The position numbers and the translations under genes are program-made. 21,813 bases of DNA from Falsiroseomonas sp044348345 (lineage in GTDB: Bacteria > Pseudomonadota > Alphaproteobacteria > Acetobacterales > Acetobacteraceae): positions 1 to 21,813 of the forward strand of contig JBIKSZ010000033.1 in NCBI GenBank assembly GCA_044348345.1, read 5' to 3'. Positions 16,262 through 21,813 of the stretch are shown here, piece after piece; the stretch's first letter is position 1; the number at the start of each line of letters is the position of its first letter. The notes below the pieces were generated by a model. It saw nothing but the letters and a program-made list of their open reading frames with translations, was not told where the DNA came from and made no database searches.

Positions 16262-16620
16262 GCCCCGGCATCCGCGGGCACGATCACCCGGCCCTGCTCG
16301 TCCACCCGCACCGGCACGGCTTCCAGGCTTTCGCCATAGCAGGGGCCGGAGATGCAGCAGCCATCCTCGATGCGGAAGCGCGCGCCATGGGCGGAGCAGA
16401 CGATCACCTGCTTCTTCGCATCCAGGAACCGGTCCGGCGCGGGATCGAGCGGCAGGCCGATATGCGGGCAGGAATTCACATAGACATGCACCGTGGCGCC
16501 CTTGCGGATCGCGAACAGGCCGGTGAAGCCGCCGGGCGCAGGCGGAAAGCCGCGGCTTTCCCCCTCCGGCAGATCCTCGATCCGGCAGAGCAGGCGATCC
16601 TCGGGGGCGAGGTCGGTCAC
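16258..16620 (-). CDS. Rieske [2Fe-2S] ferredoxin-like protein
   Basis: Small soluble iron-sulfur protein, 120 residues, that probably carries electrons. The Rieske cluster ligands are visible as C51-x-H53 in SCPHIGLPL and C75-x-x-H78 in VCSAHGARF, followed by DGCCISGPCYGESLEAVPV. It has no membrane helix or oxygenase domain, so it resembles the ferredoxin components of dioxygenases and NirD-like stand-alone proteins. The start is GTG 16620, which overlaps the EVE gene stop as GTGA, implying coupled translation; this start puts the protein at the usual size. An upstream extension of the frame runs antisense-like through the EVE gene and is not real. The redox partner is not encoded nearby. 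The stop codon lies in the palindrome. Confidence 0.9.
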   Translation of the reverse strand: MTDLAPEDRLLCRIEDLPEGESRGFPPAPGGFTGLFAIRKGATVHVYVNSCPHIGLPLDPAPDRFLDAKKQVIVCSAHGARFRIEDGCCISGPCYGESLEAVPVRVDEQGRVIVPADAGA

Positions 16621-17057
16621 CCTGCCCACCCACCCATCCGGCACAGCAGCGCCCAGTGTTCGGCGCCGATCGGCATGACCGAAAGCCGCGACTGGCGGAC
16701 CAGGGCGATCTCGGCCAGCGTCGGGTCGGCCTTGATGGTGGCGAGCGTCACAGGGTTGGGCATGGGCCCGACGGCCTTCATGTCCACGCAGACCCACTCC
16801 CCCTTCGGATCATCGGGGCCGACGGTGGGGTCGGGGTAGGCTTCGCGCACCACCTCCACCACGCCGACGATCTGCTTGCCGATGTTGGAGTGGTAGAAGA
16901 AGGCCAAATCGCCGGTCCGCATGGCCTTGAGGTTGGCCTTGGCCATGTGGTTGCGCACGCCCGTCCAGGGCTCGACCCCGTTCGCCACCTGCTGGTCCCA
17001 GGAGAAGGCGTCGGGCTCGGACTTCACCAGCCAATGGTTGCGTACGGGCCCGGCCAT
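16617..17057 (-). CDS. EVE domain-containing protein (Thy28-like)
   Basis: Cytoplasmic protein of 146 residues that is essentially one EVE domain. It starts HWLVKSEPDAFSWDQQ, the hallmark of EVE/THYN1 proteins, then reads WTGVRNHMAKANLKAMRTGDLAFFYHSN, IVGVVEVVREAYPDPT, and ends with RLSVMPIGAEHWALLCRMGG. EVE domains belong to the PUA-like fold and bind modified bases in DNA or RNA; the bound base here is unknown. ATG 17057 starts 2 nt after the YciI gene stop, and its own stop overlaps the Rieske start, so all three are translated in a coupled way. The YciI-EVE pair is common in alphaproteobacteria as I recall, often beside gpsA and tsaD, which are absent here. Confidence 0.94.
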   Translation of the reverse strand: MAGPVRNHWLVKSEPDAFSWDQQVANGVEPWTGVRNHMAKANLKAMRTGDLAFFYHSNIGKQIVGVVEVVREAYPDPTVGPDDPKGEWVCVDMKAVGPMPNPVTLATIKADPTLAEIALVRQSRLSVMPIGAEHWALLCRMGGWAG

Positions 17058-17059
17058 GC

Positions 17060-17350
17060 TCAGGCGAGCGCCCCGTCCTTGAAGACGACGCGATAGGGGC
17101 GGATCGCCACGCTCTCGAACAGGCCGGCCTTGGCATAGGGGTCGGCGGCGGCAAAGGCCTCCGCCTCGGCCCGGTCGGCGGCCTCGACCACCAGCAGGCT
17201 GCCGCAGGGGTTGCCGGCGGCGTCCAGCACCGCCCCGCCCATAAGGATGCGCCCGACCTCCGCCTTCAGATGCTCGAGATGGGCCGGGCGGGTGGACAGG
17301 CGAAGCTCCAGCGAGCCGGGCTTGTCGGTGCAGCTGATGGCGAAGAACAT
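17060..17350 (-). CDS. YciI family protein
   Basis: Small 96-residue protein of the YciI/DUF fold (dimeric ferredoxin-like alpha-beta). It begins MFFAISCTDKPGSLELRLSTRPAHLEHL, with the usual His-containing helix, continues ILMGGAVLDAAGNPCGSLLVVEAADRAEAEAFAAADPYAKAGLF, with the D-P-Y/F signature, and ends with a strand VAIRPYRVVF. Some relatives have weak dehydrochlorinase or sugar-related activity, but most have no known role. ATG 17350 has a GGGGGA about 10 nt upstream. It is the first gene of the YciI-EVE-Rieske operon and is divergent from ccmC. The open frame extends far upstream, but that part is antisense to ccmC. Confidence 0.92.
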   Translation of the reverse strand: MFFAISCTDKPGSLELRLSTRPAHLEHLKAEVGRILMGGAVLDAAGNPCGSLLVVEAADRAEAEAFAAADPYAKAGLFESVAIRPYRVVFKDGALA

Positions 17351-17461
17351 CCTCGGCGGATCCCCCTGGGCGCATGGCGGCGACGGCCCGCCATGTATCC
17401 GGACGTAACCCGCGCAAGCTCCGGCTTCAATCCGCCGCGAACCCAGCTTAGGGTATCGGTC

Positions 17462-18268
17462 GTGGAAGCAAGCTCGCCAGTCAGAGACCAGCCGCAACAG
17501 CGGCGCGTGGCCACCCCTCCGGGGGGCGGGTCGCTGCATCGTTTCGCCAATCCTGGCCGTTTTCTGCGGCTGACGGGGTCGTGGATGCCCTGGCTCTGGG
17601 CGCTGGCGATCGGCGTGATGGGGGTCGGCGCGGCCTGGGCGCTGATCTTCTCCCCGACCGACTGGCAGCAGGGCGAGACGGTGCGGATCATGTATGTCCA
17701 TGTCCCGATGGCCTGGCTGGCCATGGGCGGCTACATGGGGCTGGCCATCCTTTCCATCATGTCGCTCATCTGGCGGCACCCGCTGGCCGATCTGACGGCG
17801 CGGGAGCTGTCGCCAGTCGGCGCGGCGGTGACCGCGCTGTGCCTGGCCACCGGCAGCCTCTGGGGCAAGCCGATGTGGGGCACCTGGTGGGTGTGGGATG
17901 CGCGGCTCACCTCCGTGCTGGTGCTGTTCTTCCTCTGGCTCGGCCATGCCGCGCTGGTGCGCGCCTTCGACGATGCGGAACGCGGCGCACGGGCCGGGGC
18001 GATCCTGGCGCTGGTCGGCGTGGTGAACATCCCCATCGTGAAATTCTCAGTCGATTGGTGGAACACGCTGCACCAGCCGGCGAGCGTGACGCGCATCAAC
18101 AGCCCGGGGATGCATGTGGACATGCTCTATCCGCTGCTGACCTGCGCGCTGGGTTTTTCGCTGTTGTTCGCCGTCGTCGTGCTGGCCCGCACCCGCGCGG
18201 CCGTGATGGAGCGGCGCGTGCGCGCGCTGGAAACCGCCCGCGCGCGGCGGCTGGATGCGACAGCATGA
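17462..18268 (+). CDS. ccmC: Heme export/handling membrane protein CcmC
   Basis: Inner-membrane protein of cytochrome c maturation System I that presents heme to CcmE. It has about six membrane helices. The tryptophan-rich periplasmic heme motif reads WGKPMWGTWWVWDARLT, flanked by the expected His residues (YVHVPMAWLAM before it, WWNTLHQPASVTR after it). The start is uncertain. Relatives begin at about HRFANPGRFLRL, but here that point is preceded by CTG, with no ATG nearby. GTG 17462 has AGGG 8 nt upstream and gives 268 residues; GTG 17507 gives 253. ccmA and ccmB, which usually precede ccmC, are not in the window. The stop codon overlaps an ATG (ATGA at 18265-18268), but ccmD begins only 136 bp later because a repeat intervenes. 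Confidence 0.93.
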   Translation: MEASSPVRDQPQQRRVATPPGGGSLHRFANPGRFLRLTGSWMPWLWALAIGVMGVGAAWALIFSPTDWQQGETVRIMYVHVPMAWLAMGGYMGLAILSIMSLIWRHPLADLTARELSPVGAAVTALCLATGSLWGKPMWGTWWVWDARLTSVLVLFFLWLGHAALVRAFDDAERGARAGAILALVGVVNIPIVKFSVDWWNTLHQPASVTRINSPGMHVDMLYPLLTCALGFSLLFAVVVLARTRAAVMERRVRALETARARRLDATA

Positions 18269-18404
18269 GGAACCTGCAGGCATACGCGTACCGCTGCGCC
18301 GTGCGGCCGCTTGGCCGCGCGGCGAGGCCGCGAATGCGGCCCGCGGCGCATGCCGCGAAGCCAAGCGCCCGGAGGGCGCGCCCGGCGTCTGAGGGCATCG
18401 CAAG
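18269..18404 (+). repeat. Multi-hairpin repeat element, copy 2, inside the ccmC-ccmD junction
   Basis: Carries GGCCGC-GAAT-GCGGCC (18326-18341), GCGAAGCCAAG (18355-18365), GCGCCC-GGA-GGGCGC (18365-18379 region) and CCCGGCGTCTGAGGG (18381-18395). The last block is identical to copy 1 and supplies the GAGGG placed 9-10 nt before the ccmD ATG. The element is flanked by ATGAG on both sides (18265 and 18405). It is open in frame from the ATGA at the ccmC stop to a TGA overlapping the ccmD start, encoding a 47-residue Arg/Ala-rich peptide. Confidence 0.8.
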
Positions 18405-18551
18405 ATGAGCACGCATTGGCTGCACGTTACCCTTTCCTGGGGCATCACCGCCGGCGTGTTCGGCGCGCTCGCCATCGGCGCCTTCATCCGCCACCGCGCG
18501 GCCGCCGCGCGGCTGAAGCAGCTCGATCCGCGCGGGGACCGCGACGCATGA
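18405..18551 (+). CDS. ccmD: Heme exporter protein CcmD
   Basis: Short 48-residue membrane protein of System I that stabilises the CcmC-CcmE complex and helps release holo-CcmE. It starts MSTHWLHVTLSWGITAG and has one membrane helix (about 9-28, WGITAGVFGALAIGAFI). A basic cytoplasmic tail RHRAAAARLKQLDPRG follows, exactly the CcmD layout. The Shine-Dalgarno GAGGG at 18391-18395 belongs to the preceding repeat element. The stop codon overlaps a downstream ATG (ATGA at 18548-18551), but that ATG only opens into the next repeat copy. Identification rests on size, topology and position between ccmC and ccmE. Confidence 0.9.
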   Translation: MSTHWLHVTLSWGITAGVFGALAIGAFIRHRAAAARLKQLDPRGDRDA

Positions 18552-18680
18552 GCGGCCAATTGAACCGGGCCGCCACAGGCGGCCCCGCGCACAAACCGAC
18601 CTTGTGGCCCACCGCCACAGTGCGGCGGCGCGCAAGCCAAGCGGCCGGAGGCCGCGCCCGGCGCCTGAAGGCAAAGCACA
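18552..18680 (+). repeat. Multi-hairpin repeat element, copy 3, inside the ccmD-ccmE junction
   Basis: Begins near GGGCCGCC-ACA-GGCGGCCC, then carries GCAAGCCAAG, GCGGCC-GGA-GGCCGC and CCCGGCGCCTGAAGG (18657-18671), in the same order as copy 2. Its GAAGG is the probable ribosome binding site of ccmE. It is flanked by ATGA on both sides (18548 and 18681). A frame opened by the ATGA at the ccmD stop runs through it for 48 residues and ends inside ccmE at 18694. Confidence 0.75.
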
Positions 18681-19238
18681 ATGACATCGCGTAAGCGCAG
18701 GCGCATGTGGATCCTGCTCCTGTGCGGGATCGGGCTCGGCAGCGCCACCGCGCTGACGCTGACCGCCTTCCAGGACAATCTGGTGTTCTTCCGCTCGCCC
18801 TCCGACATCATGGCCGAGCGCCCCGCGCCGGATCGCGCCTTCCGCCTCGGCGGGCTGGTGGAAGCCGGCAGCGTGCAGCGAGAGCCCGCAGTCGCCGGCC
18901 AGAAGCCGGTGGTGCATTTCCGCGTCACCGACGGCGCGCACATGATCCCCGTGGTCTTCCAGGGCGTGCTGCCCGACCTGTTCCGCGAAGGGCAGGGCGT
19001 GGTGACGATGGGACGCTTCGGCCTGGACGGGATCTTCCGCGCGTCTGAAGTTCTGGCGCGCCACGACGAGACCTACATGCCGCCCGAGGTCGCCGATGCG
19101 CTGAAGCGCGCCGGCCATTGGCAGCCCGAACAGGGCGCGCCGCCGCCGGCGGCGACGTGGAATACGCTGGACCCCGCGCGCGCGGAGCGCGCGACCAATC
19201 CCGACCGCACGTCGCCGCAGGGGAGGCCCGGGACATGA
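18681..19238 (+). CDS. ccmE: Cytochrome c-type biogenesis heme chaperone CcmE
   Basis: Membrane-anchored periplasmic heme chaperone that carries heme from CcmC to the CcmF lyase. It has 185 residues. An N-terminal basic anchor precedes one membrane helix (RKRRRMWILLLCGIGLGSATALTL, about 4-27), followed by an OB-fold domain (FRLGGLVEAGSV, VVHFRVTDGAHMIPVVFQG, LPDLFREGQGVVTMG). The covalent heme-binding site is intact: LARHDETYMPPEV, with His128 and Tyr132 in the HxxxY pattern. The C-terminal tail is disordered and Pro/Ala-rich. ATG 18681 is taken; the probable Shine-Dalgarno lies in the preceding repeat. Its stop overlaps the ccmF start (ATGA at 19235-19238), normal translational coupling. Confidence 0.96.
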   Translation: MTSRKRRRMWILLLCGIGLGSATALTLTAFQDNLVFFRSPSDIMAERPAPDRAFRLGGLVEAGSVQREPAVAGQKPVVHFRVTDGAHMIPVVFQGVLPDLFREGQGVVTMGRFGLDGIFRASEVLARHDETYMPPEVADALKRAGHWQPEQGAPPPAATWNTLDPARAERATNPDRTSPQGRPGT

Positions 19239-21214
19239 TCGCCGAGCTTGGACATTTCGCCCTCGCGCTGGCGCTGATCCTCGCCTTCGCGCAAACGGTG
19301 TTGCCGCTGATTGGTGCGGAGCAACGCGATGCGCGGCTGATGGCCAGTGCCTCGCCGCTCGCGATCGGGCAGACGCTGGCGATCGCGGCCAGCTTCGCCT
19401 GCCTGATGTATTCCTACGCGATCAACGACACGACGGTGCTGAACGTCGTGCAGAACAGCCACTCGCTGAAGCCGATGCTCTACAAGATCACCGGCACCTG
19501 GGGGAACCACGAGGGATCGCTGATCCTGTGGGTTCTGATCCTGGCCATGTGCGGCTTCGCAGTCGCCGCCTTCGGGCGCGACCTGCCGTCCACGCTGAAG
19601 GCGCGCGTCATCGGCATCCTCGGCCTCGTCTCGGTCGGGTTCCTGCTGTTCATCCTGAAGACGTCGAACCCCTTCGAGCGTATCTGGCCGCCGCCGCCCG
19701 ATGGCCAGGGGCTGAACCCGATCCTGCAGGATATCGGCCTCGCGATGCATCCGCCGCTGCTCTATGTCGGCTATGTCGGCTATGCGGTGACCTTCGCTTT
19801 TGCCATCGCCGCGCTGATCGAAGGCCGCGTGGACGCCGCCTGGGGGCGCTGGGTGCGGCCCTGGTCGCTGGCGGCCTGGGCGTTCCTGACGCTCGGCATC
19901 GCGCTGGGGTCTTGGTGGGCCTATTACGAGCTTGGCTGGGGCGGCTACTGGTTCTGGGACCCGGTCGAGAACGCCTCGCTCCTGCCCTGGCTGATCGGCA
20001 CTGCGCTGCTGCACTGCGCGATCGTCGTCGAGAAGCGGGAAGCGCTGAAGACCTGGACCGTGCTGCTCGCGATCATCGCCTTCGGCATGTCGCTGCTCGG
20101 CACCTTCCTGGTGCGGTCTGGCGTGCTGAACAGCGTGCATTCCTTCGCCAACGACCCCGAGCGCGGGATGTTCATCCTCGCGCTGCTGATGTTCTACATG
20201 GGCGGCGCCTTCCTGCTGTTCGCCTGGCGCGCGCAGGTGATGGTGCCGACGGGCATCTTCGCGCCGATCTCGCGCGAAGGCGCGATCGTGCTGAACAACC
20301 TGCTGGTCTGCTCGATCACCGCGGTGGTCTTCGTCGGCACGCTGTGGCCGCTGTTCGCGGATGCGCTGTTCGGCGCGAAGGTCAGCGTGGGCCCCCCCTT
20401 CTTCAACATGGCGTCCTTCCCGCTGGTGGCGCCGCTGCTGATCGCGATGGCGGCCGGCCCGCTGATGCCGTGGAAGCGCGCGCAGCTTTGGCCGGTGCTG
20501 CAGCGGCTGTGGTGGGCCTGCGGCTTTGCGCTGGTTGCCTTCTTCGTCGCGCTGCTGCTGACCGGGCATAATGTGCTGCCAGCCGTGGGCTTCGCCTTCG
20601 CGGCCTGGACGGTGGGCGCGGCGGTCACCGACATCGCGGACCGCACGCAGCTGTTCCGCACGCGCATGGGCAATGCCTGGGCGCGCGCGAAGGGCCTGCC
20701 GCGCGCGGCCTGGGGGGCAGCCATCGCGCATGCGGGCGTTGGCATCCTCGCCGCCGGCATCGCGGGCATGGGCCTCGCGCAGGAACGCCTCATCGCCATG
20801 GCGCCGGGCGACACCACGCAGATGGCTGGCTACACATGGCGGCTGGATGGCGTGCGCGACCATGCCGGGCCGAACTACACCTCGCGCCGCGCCACCATCA
20901 CGGTGCTCGACGGCGACCGCGTGGTGCATGTGATGGAGCCCTCGCGCCGCTGGTTCCCGATCGGCCGCATGCACACGACCGAGGTCGCGATCCGCACCAA
21001 CCTGATCTACGACCTCTATGCCGTGATCGGCGAGGAGGAGGCGGCGACCGGCAAGGCGGTGATCCGCATCCACTTCAACCTGCTGGCACCGTGGCTGTGG
21101 ATCGGCGCCGCCATCATGGCGCTGGGCGGTGGCCTGTCGCTGGCGGATCGGCGCGTGCGCATCTCCGCGCCGAGCCGCAAGGTGGCGCTGCCGCAGGGCG
21201 CCGCGCCCACATGA
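19235..21214 (+). CDS. ccmF: Cytochrome c heme lyase subunit CcmF
   Basis: Large polytopic membrane protein of System I that accepts heme from holo-CcmE and ligates it to apocytochrome c. It has 659 residues, the normal length, with about 14-15 hydrophobic segments. The tryptophan-rich heme motif is WGGYWFWDPVENASLLPW (about 235-252). The conserved periplasmic segments HSLKPMLYKITGTWGNHEGS and GMSLLGTFLVRSGVLNSVHSFANDPERG are intact, as is the C-terminal periplasmic domain with RRWFPIGRMHTTEVAIRT. ATG 19235 has GGGAGG at 19221-19226 and overlaps the ccmE stop. Its own stop overlaps the ccmG start (ATGA). The gene is complete with no disruption. Confidence 0.97.
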   Translation: MIAELGHFALALALILAFAQTVLPLIGAEQRDARLMASASPLAIGQTLAIAASFACLMYSYAINDTTVLNVVQNSHSLKPMLYKITGTWGNHEGSLILWVLILAMCGFAVAAFGRDLPSTLKARVIGILGLVSVGFLLFILKTSNPFERIWPPPPDGQGLNPILQDIGLAMHPPLLYVGYVGYAVTFAFAIAALIEGRVDAAWGRWVRPWSLAAWAFLTLGIALGSWWAYYELGWGGYWFWDPVENASLLPWLIGTALLHCAIVVEKREALKTWTVLLAIIAFGMSLLGTFLVRSGVLNSVHSFANDPERGMFILALLMFYMGGAFLLFAWRAQVMVPTGIFAPISREGAIVLNNLLVCSITAVVFVGTLWPLFADALFGAKVSVGPPFFNMASFPLVAPLLIAMAAGPLMPWKRAQLWPVLQRLWWACGFALVAFFVALLLTGHNVLPAVGFAFAAWTVGAAVTDIADRTQLFRTRMGNAWARAKGLPRAAWGAAIAHAGVGILAAGIAGMGLAQERLIAMAPGDTTQMAGYTWRLDGVRDHAGPNYTSRRATITVLDGDRVVHVMEPSRRWFPIGRMHTTEVAIRTNLIYDLYAVIGEEEAATGKAVIRIHFNLLAPWLWIGAAIMALGGGLSLADRRVRISAPSRKVALPQGAAPT

Positions 21215-21774
21215 CCCCCGCCTCTCGCCGCGCGCTGCTGTTCGCGCCCTTCGCCGTTGCCGCCGCGGGCGGCGTGGCGTTCTACGGCATGCTGAACGAC
21301 ATGCGCACGGGCGAGTACAACCCGCGCGGCGTGCCGTCCGCACTGATCGGGCGCGCGCCGCCGGACTTCACCCTGCCGTCCCTGCCGGGCGTGGACACGC
21401 CGGCCTTCAACTCGGCCGATCTGCGCGACCTGCCGGGACCGGCGCTGGTGAATTTCTGGGCCAGCTGGTGCGTGCCCTGCATCATCGAGCACCCACAGCT
21501 GATGCGCCTGCAGCGCGAGGGCGTGCCGGTCTTCGGCATCGCCTACAAGGACAAGCCCGAGGACAGCCTGCGCTTCCTGCGCGAGCGCGGAAATCCCTAT
21601 CGCCGGCTGTCGCGCGACGAGCCGGGGCGGGTTGCGATCGACTGGGGTGTGTATGGCGTGCCGGAGACCTACCTGCTGGACCGCCAGGGCATCATCCGCT
21701 GGCGCTATGCCGGCCCGATCACGCAGGATGTTCTGGACCAGGACATCAGGCCGTTGTTGAGGCGTCACGCGTGA
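21211..21774 (+). CDS. ccmG: Thiol:disulfide oxidoreductase CcmG/DsbE
   Basis: Periplasmic membrane-anchored thioredoxin-like protein that keeps the apocytochrome c CxxCH cysteines reduced for heme attachment. It has 187 residues. An N-terminal anchor helix (LLFAPFAVAAAGGVAFYG, about 9-26) is followed by RAPPDFTLPSLPG and the active site NFWASWCVPC with Cys87 and Cys90. Then comes EHPQLMRLQREGVPVFGIAYKD, and WGVYGVPETYLLDRQGIIRWRYAGPIT with the cis-Pro typical of CcmG. ATG 21211 overlaps the ccmF stop. ccmH would be expected next. Confidence 0.96.
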   Translation: MTPASRRALLFAPFAVAAAGGVAFYGMLNDMRTGEYNPRGVPSALIGRAPPDFTLPSLPGVDTPAFNSADLRDLPGPALVNFWASWCVPCIIEHPQLMRLQREGVPVFGIAYKDKPEDSLRFLRERGNPYRRLSRDEPGRVAIDWGVYGVPETYLLDRQGIIRWRYAGPITQDVLDQDIRPLLRRHA

Positions 21775-21813
21775 TGCGCGGAGTCGTTGACCCTCGCACC
21801 CCCACCCAACCCT
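21775..21813. other. Window end after ccmG
   Basis: The last 39 bases follow the ccmG stop. An ATG at 21774 overlaps that stop (TGATG) and opens to the window edge. The 13 codons (MRGVVDPRTPTQP) do not look like the hydrophobic signal start of CcmH, so no gene is called. The end is a C-rich low-complexity stretch. Confidence 0.4.

Noticed and set aside
17351..17947. A long upstream extension of the YciI frame (Pro/His/Arg-rich)
   Set aside because: It is antisense to ccmC, and YciI similarity begins at the ATG at 17350.

Overview
The window is GC-rich, densely coded DNA. The gene set (long RpoD, H+-pumping pyrophosphatase, DUF1674/SDHAF4, RsmB-HtpX cluster, YciI-EVE pair, System I cytochrome c maturation) and the protein style point to an alphaproteobacterium of the Acetobacteraceae/Rhodospirillales, probably Roseomonas-like. 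This placement is an inference from protein character; no database search was possible.

Layout. 1-2.6 kb: rpoD and a GNAT acetyltransferase (+). 2.6-2.75 kb: a multi-hairpin element with terminal inverted repeats. 2.75-6.1 kb: an FAD-dependent LhgO-like oxidoreductase and the K+-independent H+-pyrophosphatase hppA (both -), with a clear terminator after hppA. 6.4-6.9 kb: soluble pyrophosphatase ppa (+), divergent from hppA. 7.0-8.9 kb: rsmB (-) and a dedA-family gene (+), divergent. 9.1-10.4 kb: a small membrane protein and htpX (-). 10.5-10.8 kb: an SDHAF4-like assembly factor (+). 10.8-11.2 kb: a 424-bp non-coding stretch holding a tandem, structure-conserving repeat and a perfect 17-bp palindrome. 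11.2-15.5 kb: an MFS transporter, a lone TctC/Bug binding protein and acs (all -), acs with an FNR/FixK-type box placed as in a class II promoter. 15.7-17.35 kb: an Ala/Pro/Gln-rich secreted protein, two CTAGAGCA palindromes, and a tightly coupled YciI-EVE-Rieske operon (all -). 17.46-21.77 kb: ccmC-ccmD-ccmE-ccmF-ccmG (+), without ccmA/ccmB in the window.

The genes are mostly housekeeping: transcription, pyrophosphate and acetyl-CoA metabolism, rRNA modification, membrane quality control and cytochrome c assembly. The less ordinary content is non-coding. A dispersed multi-hairpin repeat family occurs four times. Two copies sit exactly at the ccmC/ccmD and ccmD/ccmE junctions. There they appear to supply the Shine-Dalgarno of the next gene, and they are open to translation from ATGA overlaps. 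Separately, two 89-nt-spaced units at 10.84-11.0 kb share an 11-nt loop and show compensatory stem changes, which suggests an undescribed structured RNA. No mobile element with a transposase, no CRISPR array, and no tRNA or rRNA gene was seen.
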